Shown: in pieces, positions 10,979 to 21,078 of the stretch
Layout: each line of letters opens with the position of its first letter
Numbering within the stretch: position 1 is the first letter of the stretch
DNA from: Macrocystis pyrifera
Lineage: Eukaryota > Sar > Phaeophyceae > Laminariales > Laminariaceae
Reading direction: 5' to 3'
Length of the DNA stretch: 64,000 nt
NCBI GenBank assembly: GCA_031763025.1
Contig: JASSKH010000031.1
Location: 4,513,783 to 4,577,782, forward strand
The notes under the pieces: generated by a model
Seen by the model: only the letters and a program-made list of their open reading frames with translations
Told to the model about the DNA's origin: nothing
The model's database searches: none
Program-made: the position numbers and the translations under genes

Positions 10979-13900
10979 TAGTGATCGCCCTAGTGGAGTG
11001 TCCCTATCAGGGGTAGGAATGGTGCCTCATCGTGAAAGAGATGCGCGGTCAATGGTCAAATGACCAAGGAAAGCCACAAATGAGTACGCCCCTCCCCCCT
11101 CCCATCTACCCCGGTGCTGTACCCCCGCACTGACGGCAGGCCGGTCCCGCCAACGCTGTATTCTTCTTGTGCTACGACGCGCTAAAAACGCTCGGAGCGG
11201 CCGCCTTGCTTCCCGCAGACATCGGCGGCGGCAGCGTCGGTGCAGGCATCGCGTTCCTGCCAACCGTGCTTCATCTGGGGGCGTCGTCGCTAGCCACGGT
11301 CCCCGCCAACCTTGTACGAACGCCTGCCGAGGTGGTGAAACAAAGACTCCAGGTATGCTCGGGAGATGATAAAAAAAAACTATGAACAAAGCTGTCAGAT
11401 CGAAAAATTCCTCAAAACTCATATTTGAAGTTTGCTGTGAAGGCTCCAGGTGCATATACGTGCAATAGATACGTGTGGTGCTGTTTTTGACACGGTTTAT
11501 TTGTCGAGCGAAGGAAGGTTTCTGAATTACACGGTTGCCTTAAGTACAGGGGATAGGGCATGTCTTCTTTTTTTTAGCTAGGTGAAGCCGGAGATCTTGT
11601 CGAAACCTGAAGTCGGAGATCCGCGCCGTTCTACCAAAGCAATTGGCTACGTTGGCTGTGTTAACCCTCTTCTACTGCGGGCAGTATGATGCCAAATGTG
11701 TTACACTCGAGTTACGCTATTGCATGCGGCACCCGTGGCTGACACAATTTTAGGCGTTTGGCTTGAACCAACCAGCCTGTAGCATACCGCGGCTTGACCG
11801 CTTAACTGACCGCCGCCCCCCTACACAAGAACTACGTAGTATCATGAGGCCAATTTAGGCCTTGACGCGTCCAAGATATCGATTAGCACGTGTGCTTCTT
11901 TGACCTCTTGACTGGCCGCCCCCTAGTCTAATATGGTATATGAAGGCCGCCTTTGACGCGCGGTTTGTCCTCTTGACTGACCGCCCCCCTGCACTAGAAC
12001 TACAGTACAATGAGGCCATTTTAGGCCTAAAAGACCGATATCCTGTCAAATGCATGTTTGCCCGTTCGACCTCTTGACTGGCCGCCCACTACACAATAAA
12101 TGGTGTATCAAGGCCGGCCTTGACGTGCGGCTTGGTGCCTTAACTGACCGCTCCCCTACACTGTAGCAAGTATATTGAGGCCAATTGAGGCCTTGACGCG
12201 TTAAAAAAAAACGGTCTCGTGTAAAAGCGTATTTGCTCCGTTGACCTGACTCACCGCTCCTTACTCTAAAAATTGTATATTAAGGCCGCCCTTGACGCGC
12301 GGCTCGGCTCCTTGACTGACCGCCACCCACACTGAAAGTAGTATGTTGAGGGCCTTGACGCGTCCCAACAGACCGGTCTCCTGTATAGCGTCTTTGCTCC
12401 GGAGCAGTACTCGCAGAGCCCAGGTAGTGTTTGGCAAACGAACAAGCTGCGCACCGACCTAAACAGATCACCGAACGTTCTAAAGCCAAATGAAAGAAAA
12501 CACACGCATACACGCTACTCGCAGCGAACATGCACATGCACACACACATGCACTGATTGCTGTTCTCGCTCGACCTTGCGTCGCCTGCGGCTTGCGTTGC
12601 GGTGTGTATCGTCGGTCGACCGCAGGTGGGACAGGAGAACGGCAATTCCTTGGAGGCGCTTCAGTCCATCCTCAGAGCAGAGGGTGTCGGGGGGCTGTTC
12701 GTTGGCGGCAGGGAGCAACTCATAAGAGAGATCCCGTTCAACGCCATCCAGTTCACCGTGTACGAGGTCAGTCAGGTCGCCAAGCCTCGAGGTTTTGTTA
12801 TTTGGTCGGGGTGAGGTATCAGTCACTCCTCGAGGTCGTTGATTGGTCGGGGTAGGGTGCCCCGGCCGCTACCCGACAATACGTGCTGTTAACTGGTGCT
12901 GAAGGTCTGGTCCGGTTTTGTCTCGTGGTTCCATTTTTCTGTGTTGCTGGCTGCGCCCCCCCCCCCCCCCCCCGGTCGCGATGCTCGATTATCTCGAGCG
13001 TCGGGACACGGACCACAGACTGCAGCAGAGACGCGACGGCAGTGCCACTGAAACGCCCGGAGCCTCCTTTGTTTTTCTCGCACGGTTAGGACCCACTGCT
13101 GTGGTGTGACGCTCAGCGTTCGCTCGTCATGGGGGAGGGCTGATGTTCGGCGGCGACGGTGTGAAGACAAAATTCATCGGGGTTACGCGCATACGTTTTT
13201 TTCTTCTCGAAATCGTGTTTTCGGATGAGGCGTAAGAACTCCGCAGGGTGAAGGACCTCACACGCGATACGTGCACCCCTCTTCCGTAAACACGCCTCTT
13301 TATATGCGGTGGCGATTCAGCGCACTTCGAGTCTTGCGGTTGGTGATCGTCCGCGCGCGATGCCGCGCACGGCCGCCTTGTTTCGACTAAGCTCCCCACC
13401 CCGACCCGCTCACGCAATTATATAGGGGTTACAAAACTTGACTCGCAATGGTTGACGATCTTCACTAAGTCTTCACTATTTCTTCATTCTGAGAATTTTC
13501 TCAGGCGGACGGGGTTAGGGCTACGGCCGCCTTGTTACGACCGCACAAAGAGTATTCCTACTCTACTGCGCGTAGCTCCAAGATTTTTGTGTTTCCAGAA
13601 CATAAGGTGGATTTCTAAAGAGGTGATAGCCCCAATTCCAGCCCTGACCCCGACCGCCTGAGAAATCTCTCGGAATGAACAAACAATGAAGAGTTGTTGT
13701 GGACTATCAACCATTTTTTTTGAAGCTATGTAGGTCAAGTTGAGCCACGATGACTTGGATAATAGCACAGCCCCCTCAAGGTGCGTCTTTGCTTTGCTGA
13801 TCACCATTTGATTCGTCAGCAGTGCATGTGAGGCCTTTGACTAGCCAGCGGTCCTCCCCGTGCGTTCGATTTTGTCGTCACCATTTATGTTTCCCGTCAG

Positions 13901-16241
13901 TGCCTGCACTATTTGGTTCGGCTAGGCCAAGCCGGGTTCGTTCATTCTTTGCTGTTTCCAGGTACCTGGCACCCCTTTAATTTTACGATGAATGCCCGGA
14001 TGAAGTATTTGAGCCCCCTTCAGGCGTGTTTTTGCTTTGCTGTCCCCGTTCAATTCACTTCACCACCAGTGCCTGAAGTCTTCCCTCGGGAGCTCGGAGC
14101 TTTGGGCGGATGCCGCTCTCGGTGCAGCCTCGTCCGCCTTGGCGGCGGTCGCCACCCAGCCGGTGGACACGGTGAAGACAAGAGTCATGACCAAGAGGTG
14201 AAGACGGAGAGCATCGACCAAAAAAACCCGCTGTCCACAAACCATGGTTGGCTTGTAACTTTGCCACGCGCAAACGTTCAACGCGCAGAAGGAAGCGCGG
14301 TGCTGCTGACTACTGCTGTAGTACTCCAAAATAACTACCGGTACTTGGTGTAGATATCGTAGTACATCCTCCAGCCCAATAGACTACTACTGTCATTACG
14401 AGAGAACGTACCAAACATGGAGTTCAAACATGGAGTTCAAATCGCGCGGATAAACGTCGAGACACGTGTGAGCCCCCACTCCCGCGGGTGCCCCGGCTGT
14501 CAGCCTGCCCGACAGGCGGAGGGGGGGGGGGGGGGGGGGGGGGGTTTACGAGCTTCGCCGTTCCTTTGCCGTCCCCGACACGTGTAGCAGTGTTTTTCTT
14601 GACAACTCCTTGCATGACCCGCTTCACCACGTGATAGGCGTTTGGCGCGCGGATGGCGAGCCCTGATCCGTGAAACCACCTTCCCATCCCTCCCTACTCC
14701 CCCCCCCCCCCTCCCTCTCGCCCCCCCCCCCCCCCCTCTCTCTCCCCCCTTCTCCCCTCTGTTCCCCCTCGCTTTCGTCGCTTTTGGCTGGCACAAGCGT
14801 GCCCGGACTTTGCGGCGGGACATCCCCGGGTTTCCTAAAGTCTGCTGAGCTGGTGTCGGAGGCGGAAGGCGCGTCTTCTCTCTTGTTAGGGATGCTGCCC
14901 CGCCTCGTCTTAGTCAGGTAATATTTTTTTCATGTATTGAAACAAAAAAAAACAGTCATGAGATGAAGAAATTTCGCCGAAAATGATTATTGCAAGCAGC
15001 GTGTGACACTGCTGATATTGCGATAGCATGTGCTACGGGGTTGTAAACTGACCTCATGGAAATTTTGGGTCGGTGACTCCCCTGGGTGTTGTTCGGGGGG
15101 AATTGTAGTAATAATAGTCAAACGCATAACTTGTCGAAGTCCGTAGGACAAAATGAAGATGTAAGGTTCGATGACGACCGACGGAATAGAGCTTCATGAT
15201 AGTCGTAGGCTCCTACCGACCGTTTCTATTTGAACCAGAGGCAAGGAAGGGCATAGGAGAGAGATGCTCACTCCTGAGGGCCTTTGAGCTTGACGTGTAT
15301 AGCTGCGCCGGGCCCAGCAGAGGTACACGAGCACGGCACTGCCCGCTGCCGAATGAAAGGCCCAGACTAGGTCTTCTGTTGTGGTTGGCCGGTGCCGCGT
15401 CTCTGGTACTACGCCAATGGAGCCCTTCCCCCCCGACGTCGCACAGAATAATAGGAAGGCGATAATTCGAAGGATATACATTAAAACGGTGTGTGAACGG
15501 TGTGTGAACGTGGGAAGATACATGTTTGTGGGCCCATCGTGGATTCTGATTACAACATTAGCCCCCCCTGAAATATACTTCCAGGGTCAACAGGACGGTC
15601 TGACAAAGAATTCCAGCCTACAATCAGTCTGCGTACGGAGACTATATCTACGAACCCTCACCGGTCGAACGAAAAACAATATCTGACAGCTGTGTGTGTG
15701 GAACTTTACTTTGTCGACATGCGTACTGATATACCGTTAAAAAAAAAAATTAAGCAGCGCTTGCTAGAAAACTCTCCGTATTGTTTTTTTTTTTCATGCT
15801 TGACTTACTTGTCTCTTATCAACTTTCAGCACATAGGGGGGAGGGAGAAACCAAACAAAGGTCTGCGTATTTTGGGAGCTTTGCGATCGGACGGCGCTGA
15901 TCTCCGGCGTCACCCAGCTCAAACGTAAGGCATGCCCCATTAAGGCACGCCGTTTAAGGCGTGTCTTACTGAGGCATGCCCTATATTCTAGGCGACTGTA
16001 CAATATACCTTTAAGTCCCGAAATACAAGGTCTGTTTGTATAACAATATACTAGTAAAAACTTCCTTACATTTTCGGGACATGTTGATATCTGATGTTGC
16101 TCGGCGGCTTGTCGCGCCCCTCCCGCCCCCCGCTGGGAAAGTGTCGGCGTCGGACTGTACATAGGCGACCCGCATTTTTTTCTCACGTACAGCAACTATA
16201 TGATTTCACATTCGTTCTCGCCACTGCTGCTTGTTTGTTTC

Positions 16242-16272
<31 letters not shown>

Positions 16273-16471
16273 TATCTGCCCGCGGCTCCGCCTGCGGCTC
16301 GCCCTGCTTCGCCCTGCTTCACCCTACTTCGCCCTGCCTCGCCCTGCTCCGCCTTGCTTTTCTCTGCCTCGGGTTGCTTCGCTCCGCCGCGCTTGGTTCA
16401 GTACGGGCGGCGCTTTCTACTTTTGGGGGCAAGAATTGGTGTCCTTGCTTTTGACCCGGGCTGGTTTATGA
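7953..16471 (+). CDS. Mitochondrial carrier family protein, probable S-adenosylmethionine carrier (7 exons of core)
   Basis: Joined exons: 7953-8162, 10025-10099, 11140-11352, 12626-12766, 14070-14197, 14798-14917 and 16402-16471. They total 957 nt, a 318-residue core ending in TGA at 16469-16471, which is the normal length of a carrier of six transmembrane helices. The three repeat signatures are visible: PLDTLKTRSQ (about residues 49-58), TPAEVVKQRLQ (about 156-166) and QPVDTVKTRVM. Other carrier landmarks are GVFRGFPAFLLQ, LIREIPFNAIQF and GMLPRLVLV. The family exchanges metabolites across the inner mitochondrial or plastid envelope membrane. EVVKQRLQ and LREIPF-like elements recall SLC25A26/SAMC proteins, which import S-adenosylmethionine, but the substrate is inferred. 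The seven introns are 0.6-1.9 kb. The N-terminus upstream of 7953 is unresolved because no in-frame ATG is certain. Confidence 0.85.
8423..8447. repeat. Homopolymer C tract, 25 bp
   Basis: Uninterrupted C run inside the first core intron of the carrier gene, preceded by a T-rich stretch from about 8270. Confidence 0.95.
8640..9060. repeat. Diverged dispersed repeat, partner of 58920-59190
   Basis: Shares ordered blocks with 58920-59190: CCCCCTCGAACGA, then ATTTTCGTTGTGT next to a C run, then GTGCTATCTT. In this copy the C run has expanded to 48 bp (8942-8989). I recognise no coding content. It lies in a carrier intron, whereas its partner lies in the methyltransferase first intron. Confidence 0.6.
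8942..8989. repeat. Homopolymer C tract, 48 bp
   Basis: An uninterrupted run of 48 C following CGTTGTGTGCG in the dispersed repeat described at 8640. The related copy near 59098 has only about 8 C at the same place. Confidence 0.95.
9094..9120. repeat. Homopolymer G tract, 27 bp
   Basis: A G run followed by TACTGTTG. Read on the minus strand this is AGTAC followed by a C run, the same junction seen at 26511 and at the ends of R550 and R90 copies. Confidence 0.9.
10025..10099 (+). CDS. Carrier exon: repeat 1 matrix segment
   Basis: 75 nt, phase 0 at both ends, between acceptor CTACCGCGGCAG and donor GTAGGT. It encodes EMRTLLDTPATFSGVFRGFP and then AFLLQ, the usual glycine-containing segment before the second helix of repeat 1. 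Confidence 0.8.
10174..10191. repeat. Homopolymer G tract, 18 bp
   Basis: G run in the second core intron of the carrier gene, following GGGGCGGGCGGGC. Confidence 0.9.
10926..10977. repeat. Homopolymer C tract, 52 bp
   Basis: Uninterrupted C run between GGCGCTA and GTAGTGATCG, in the intron before the exon at 11140. It is adjacent to a copy of R90 (11000-11095). Confidence 0.95.
11000..11095 (-). repeat. R90 dispersed repeat copy
   Basis: Carries GTCAATGGTCAAATGACC and ends ATGAGTACGCCCCTCCCC. The same order of blocks occurs at 24563-24640, 50495-50590, 51232-51330 and 55735-55866. Confidence 0.7.
11140..11352 (+). CDS. Carrier exon: helix 2-3 and signature 2
   Basis: Acceptor ACTGACGGCAG, donor GTATGC, phase 0 at both ends. 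It encodes AGPANAVFFLCYDALKTLG, a loop, and then VPANLVRTPAEVVKQRLQ with the second P-x-E-x-x-K-x-R signature. The Glu and the EVVKQRLQ ending favour the S-adenosylmethionine carrier branch. Confidence 0.87.
11580..11625. repeat. Short dispersed repeat shared with 62960-63050
   Basis: GTGAAGCCGGAGATCTTGTC and CGGAGATCCGCGCC closely match the segment near 62965-63030, which itself holds several GGAGATCT units. Unclassified. Confidence 0.4.
11750..12420. repeat. ~170-bp satellite-like tandem array, about 4 copies
   Basis: TTRACTGACCGCC recurs at about 11803, 11973, 12140 and 12312, a period of 167-171 bp. Each unit also has half-unit similarity: GGCCGCCCTTGACGCGCGG alternates with ATTGAGGCCTTGACGCGT. 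It lies wholly inside the intron between exons 11352 and 12626. It contains no coding sequence. Confidence 0.8.
12626..12766 (+). CDS. Carrier exon: repeat 2 second half
   Basis: Acceptor GTCGACCGCAG, donor GTCAGT, phase 0 at both ends. It encodes LEALQSILRAEGVGGLFVGG and then REQLIREIPFNAIQFTVYE, the conserved G-x-x-x-L-x-R-E-I-P-F element ahead of helix 4. Confidence 0.87.
12957..12973. repeat. Homopolymer C tract
   Basis: C run of about 17 following GGCTGCG, 190 bp downstream of the exon ending at 12766. Confidence 0.9.
14070..14197 (+). CDS. Carrier exon: helix 5 and signature 3
   Basis: The acceptor ends at 14069 after CACTTCACCACCAG. The donor GTGAAG at 14198 leaves phase 2. It encodes ADAALGAASSALAAVATQPV and DTVKTRVMTK, the third P-x-D-x-x-K-x-R signature. 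An in-frame TGA follows immediately past the donor, so splicing is required. Confidence 0.85.
14521..14544. repeat. Homopolymer G tract, 24 bp
   Basis: G run in the intron between the signature-3 exon and the exon at 14798. It is followed at 14696-14750 by C-rich CCCTCC runs. Confidence 0.9.
14798..14917 (+). CDS. Carrier exon: repeat 3 second half
   Basis: The acceptor GGCTGGCACAAG ends at 14797. The first base completes the phase-2 codon of the previous exon as Ser. It encodes VPGLCGGTSPGFLKSAELVS and EAEGASSLLLGMLPRLVLV, matching the family pattern G-L-x-G-x-x-P-R. The donor GTAATA leaves phase 2. Confidence 0.8.
15922..15990. other. Small nested inverted repeats
   Basis: AAGGCACGCC and GGCGTGTCTT form a 10-bp hairpin around GTTTAA. 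They are flanked by two direct copies of AGGCATGCC. In the last intron of the carrier gene; function unknown. Confidence 0.5.
16245..16390. repeat. (CCTG)n microsatellite followed by a TTCGCCCTGC minisatellite
   Basis: About eight CCTG/TCTG units run from 16245 to about 16275. Around ten degenerate 10-bp units of the type TTCGCCCTGC/CTCGCCCTGC follow, immediately upstream of the terminal carrier exon, probably providing much of its pyrimidine tract. Confidence 0.8.
16402..16471 (+). CDS. Carrier terminal exon: helix 6 and stop
   Basis: The acceptor CGCTTGGTTCAG ends at 16401. The first T completes Ser. It encodes TGGAFYFWGQELVSLLLTRA then GL and TGA. The G-G-x-x-F aromatic pattern is what follows P-R-x-x-x-x-S in carrier repeat 3, and the phase fits only this frame. 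Confidence 0.8.
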
Positions 16472-18660
16472 GGCGCACGGACACGCGCAACCGCTCTTGA
16501 CTCCCGCCCCGTGGTTCGGTTTGAACCTACAGTAGTGTCGAATGTGCGGTGAACTCTACAGGATGCACGGGCCGCTCATGTTTTTCAGCAGATGGCCAAG
16601 CTGAAAGATCGAAACCCTGGCACCAAACACGGTGGGCAATGCGAACCACTCCGGGGAATGTTCGCTGAGACGCCGCTTCTTTTACTATAGTAATGCTGTA
16701 GTGTACTGTTCAGTAGTTGTATTCACCACAGCAGGTCCCAGCTATTGCCAGGCTGGACTGTAGATAGCGGAAGAGTGGCAGCTGCAGGGAACGCGGGCGG
16801 GCGGGCTTGTGTCGCGATTGCTCGAGGCGTGCTGCTGTGGTAGTCGTTTACCCCCGAATTTTTCATTGACGCATGCACGCGGAAGGTTTCCCAGCCTTGC
16901 GTTGCTTTCGGCCGTGTGCGGGAAGACCCCACGGGATAAGAGGTGTGTTTTTGTTTCGTAGCCACAGTTTTGTAAATTGGTCAAGAATGGTTAAGATAGG
17001 AAACTCTCCGAATGGCGAGCACGTTTCGATGGAGGCATGATGCCATATATGACATGCGTGACGATGGCATCCTACCGGGCTCGGGGTATTACAACACGTG
17101 ATTGCTGACACCTGATTGGTTGGTACGTTCGACCGTCTGTGTTGGTTGGTTCACCATTTTACTTCACACCGCGTGCGGCGCACCACGCAAGAGTCGTTCG
17201 TTGGTGGGGCCGTCTTTAGTGTGCCGCGTTTCTATCTCCAGTGGCCTCATAAGGCTAGTGTGGCCTGCTCTGCCACATATGTTTCTGCGAGGCGTTTCGC
17301 ACGGAGGGGGTTCGCGCACGCACGGAGTGAGTGTGTGTTGTTTGCGTTTCGGCTGGAGGTTTCCACGGGCCCTTATTGAATTGATAACTGGTGGGGTTGC
17401 CTAGGTTTATTGGTTTCAGATGTTGGTTTACCCTTAATATTAAATGATGGCCGGTTGGGCTGTTTACATTGGTTAAATACTTTTAGGTTTTGGTTCTGTG
17501 GAGTATTTACTGTACGCATTTTTTTTCATTGTCATTCGTCCCCTCAGTGAGCCCTTTGTTTGCAAACCGCAGCGACACAGAGGTCTTTTTGTGTCTTTCG
17601 CCGAGGCAACCAAACAGGATTCGTGCGATGTGTGAAACGTTCCGAGAACGGAGGGCCTCGTTTGGCCGGCTAGCGCTCGTTTTTAGGAAGTTTGTCAGCG
17701 GCATGCAAAGGCGTCTCTACCACAATACCACTCCAGTTTTTTCTTTTCTTTTCGTGTCGTTACGTCCGTTTTGGTGGATTCGTTCGTAGTCGACCGAAAA
17801 AAAAGGCAGGCTTATCTTTAGGAAATCCGCATGCGCCTTTGATTGTTCACGCAAATGTGCCTCTGAAAAAACTGGCGTGATAACGGCGGTAGTAGTCGTA
17901 GGTTCTTCAACGCTCGGGATGGTATCGAGGTTAGTGCGGTGTTGTTTTGTCTCGGATGGTGTGGGTATGAATATGTTGGCAGGGGGTGCTTTTGGTTTTC
18001 GCGCGCGAATATCACAATGGATCTCACCGTGGGCTACAACCAAGAGCCAGCTCTGACTTGCAGGCTATTGTTGCGGCTTGGTTCAGTGCGCATCATGGTT
18101 TCTAGAGAGAAAGGCCTATCGCTTGCTCCGAGCCGCATTGCACATGTCGGCGAGAGGAAAAAAGTCGACCGCGGAAAGTTGAACGACGAGGGAGAGCAAA
18201 TTGTTGTTGTGTTGGGCCATTCTGTAGCAATAATCGTTTTGTGGGGGTCAGAGGGGGCGGACTCTTGGGTGTCACAGGCCCCTTTGCCCTCGCGCGTGAG
18301 GGTACTACCAGCAGCCCTCTCCCGGGGCTTTGGAGGGGCCGAAGCTTGAAAAAAAAAAAGAGTGACGATTGAAGCACTAGCCGATGCGTGATTGAGGGAT
18401 GATAAAAAGTCGGTGTCGCGAGTTACACTGCGCGGGATCGCATGATAATGTGCGGCTTGATCCTACTCGTGCTTGATGGGCGATCACGCTGCTCGTAGAT
18501 ATTGATACTAATAGTTGGTACCTCCAAACTTACGCACCTCGGACCGACATATGATTATCTATCTATCTATCTATCTACAGCAGATTGTCTAGTTCCTCAC
18601 GTGTTGTTGTGAGAGGTTTTGGGCAGGATCTGCATTTATTACTTTGTACCAAATGGCCGT
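16472..18660. other. Intergenic stretch without a convincing gene
   Basis: Downstream of the carrier stop. I see T-rich runs, a (TATC)n microsatellite at 18557-18580 and scattered open frames up to 136 codons (17939-18349) without recognisable domains or splice structure. The carrier 3' UTR presumably occupies the first part. Confidence 0.6.
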
Positions 18661-18668
18661 TTTTTCCG

Positions 18669-18820
18669 CACTTTTCTCGTTTGGCCGCGGGTCTTGTCTC
18701 GTTCTTCCTGCTGCGGGGCCCGCAGGGGAGCGGCGTGGACAGCACGGTGCAAGCGCCGCCCCCCTGCGGGCCCCGCAGCGAGAAGCGCGAGAAAAGACCC
18801 GTGGCCAAACGAGAAAAGTG
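18669..18820. other. Long near-perfect inverted repeat (67-bp arms, 18-bp loop)
   Basis: The left arm 18669-18735 begins CACTTTTCTCGTTTGGCC. The right arm 18754-18820 ends with the complement GGCCAAACGAGAAAAGTG. About seven mismatches occur over the arms, clustered at the TTCTTCCTG region. The loop is TGGACAGCACGGTGCAAG. Transcribed, it would fold into a very stable hairpin. It could be a small-RNA precursor, a foldback element or a recent inverted duplication. It carries no evident ORF. Confidence 0.85.
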
Positions 18821-18887
18821 AACTATTCCGGAAAAAAAAGTCAACACAAAGTAATATCACGACTAAAAAACAACAGCTATGAGATGA

Positions 18888-19165
18888 GATCGAGAATTTT
18901 CGTCGAAACTCGTCCTTTTTGCAAGCTTGGACCAAGTACGTATGATGGTCTTGTTTTGACATTCACCCTAAATACCAAAATCCGGCTAGCATTTTGTCAC
19001 TGTAACACATACAGTACATTGCACCGAATAAGAAGCAAGGAAGCTGGTCCAGCCTGGATTTCTTATTCCTATGTTGACAAAAAAGGGTGCATTCTACACT
19101 TATTTACTGTTCAGTGTAATGACTGCCGAATTTCTTGTGTCCCTGTAAATCTCAGTCTGCCTTTC
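18888..19165. repeat. Dispersed repeat related to 63180-63340
   Basis: GCTGGTCCAGCCTGGATTT, GGGTGCATTCTACA and AATTTCTTGTGTCCCTG recur in order near 63200-63300. A short piece also occurs at 56338. The leading part resembles 14950-14995 (GAGATGAAGAAATTTCG). Unclassified. Confidence 0.5.
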
Positions 19166-19982
19166 TTATTACTCGTTTTCTTGGGACGCGTCGTCCTGTT
19201 CTGTACGCTTCTGCGGCGCTCCGCATGCGGCGCAGATCGGGCGGCGACGGAACGTCGGGTTTGCGTAAATGCGGATGCTCTTTGAGCTTCTCTGTGAGAC
19301 GTCATGCACGCCGAATTGGTAACTTGTACTGTACCTGGTACTATTTTTTTTTCGTTGTCCATCTACTACTGGTGTCTGACTTTTATTTTCTTCGCCCTTC
19401 TTGCTCCTGCTCCCTCTTGTGATAGTCGTAAATCATATCCGGGGTCACTGAGTAGGCCCCTCCCAACTACGGTACGCGCCTGGCATTTTTATTGCGAGAA
19501 GACTTCGGCACTTTTTTTCATCGTGACATGGTTCGGCAGCCAGCCTCCCGCAAATGGCCTTGCAGGGAGGCGGCCATTCGGGCTGCGGAGAGGGGCAGAA
19601 AGCCCCGGCCACCTTCCATCGTAACCAAGGGCAAAATGCCCGGCGGATAAATCCCACCTAATCCGCTGCGCGGCGAAGGTGTTCGCCGTAACCGCCCGGC
19701 GCGTGCAACTCTACGGGCAGTCCCAGTCTGACAACACTGCGACCGCCTCTCTGGAGGCCCGAAGAGTCTTACCAAGCTGGCGTCCTTCTGTGTGCAGTCT
19801 AAACAAAGAATGGACCCTGATGCCCCATGAGAGTTCGGAAGTGTGTGTGAGCGCATCATCGTGCGATGGTTACAGACAGAAGGCAGTCCGTATCACATCC
19901 GATATTTCATTTCTCTTCTTTATATATACCAGGTACTGGTATACCACTGATGTGCTGTAACAGCAGTATAAAATAGTATTAA

Positions 19983-20508
19983 TAGTAGTTGTTGTGCTTT
20001 TTTTCTTATATTAGATAGTTGTCCAGCACACACAATAACTTGTAAAACGGCCGTTGGATATGTATCTTTGCGTTTGTTGATCTTGAATCTTGACGGGTAA
20101 GTTGAGTTGTGCACATGAATGACAGCATACTCGATACAAAGGATAGTCGAGCAGTAGTAGTAGTTGTTGTGCTTTTTTTCTTTTATTTGATAGTTGTCCA
20201 GTACACACAATAACTTGTAAAACGGCCGTTGGATACGTATCTTTGCGTTTGTTGATCTTGAATCTTGACGGGTAAGTTGAGTTGTGCACATGAATGACAG
20301 CATACTCGATACAAAGGATAGTCGAGCAGTAGTAGTAGTTGTTGTGCTTTTTTTCTTTTATTTGATAGTTGTCCAGTACACACAGTAACTTGTAAAACGG
20401 CCGTTGGATACATATCTTTGCGTTTGTTGATCTTGAATCTTGACGGGTTAAGTTGAGTTGTGCACATGAACGACAGCATACTCGATACAAAGGATAGTCG
20501 AGCATCTA
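19983..20508. repeat. 175-bp tandem repeat, three copies
   Basis: GTTGTTGTGC recurs at 19988, 20163 and 20338, exactly 175 bp apart. The copies are nearly identical through AACTTGTAAAACGGCCGTTG and CATACTCGATACAAAGGATA. Open frames over this array are repeat shadows. Confidence 0.95.
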
Positions 20509-21078
20509 CAGCTGTAGTCTATAAAGCCACACATCACACAACAGCAACAACACTACAGCTGATGCTGCTACCGCTGCTACTGGCGCACAGCATAAACATA
20601 CCCGTTTTGGGGACGAGCGAGCACAGACAGGCAGAAGCCCCCGGCATAGCGGTCAGCGCTGCCTGCCCGTAGAGCCATTATACAGCAGTACCAGGTGAGG
20701 CAGGAGTGGATAGGTACAACGAGCGAGTGATGCTTTAGATTGTGCTGTGTGGGTGTACGTCGGGGCCTTCATCGCGTACACCCATATGCTGTCCGTCAAG
20801 AGTCGATACCCCTTCTGCTGGACCTGACTGCAGCAACTTTGATCAGATTTCGGTTAACATGCGGTGTGATATCTAACTAGATGCGGATTGACGAGCAGTG
20901 GGAATGATACTGAACCCTATACCGTACGTATGCTCGTTAGAAACGAAGGCACATATATACGGGGCCGGGGGAGAAAGATATGACATCCTACCTGTGACCG
21001 CACGGCTTGTTCAGGACGCCGCGGTCACGGTAAAACCTCTCGTGATACTGATGTACTACTGTGTGGTCGGAGCTGGAA

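Noticed and set aside
17939..18349. 136-codon plus-strand frame downstream of the carrier gene
   Set aside because: No domain recognised, and composition like the surrounding spacer. Not supported.
19920..20505. 127- and 164-codon minus-strand frames
   Set aside because: They repeat exactly with the 175-bp tandem unit and have no recognisable domain.
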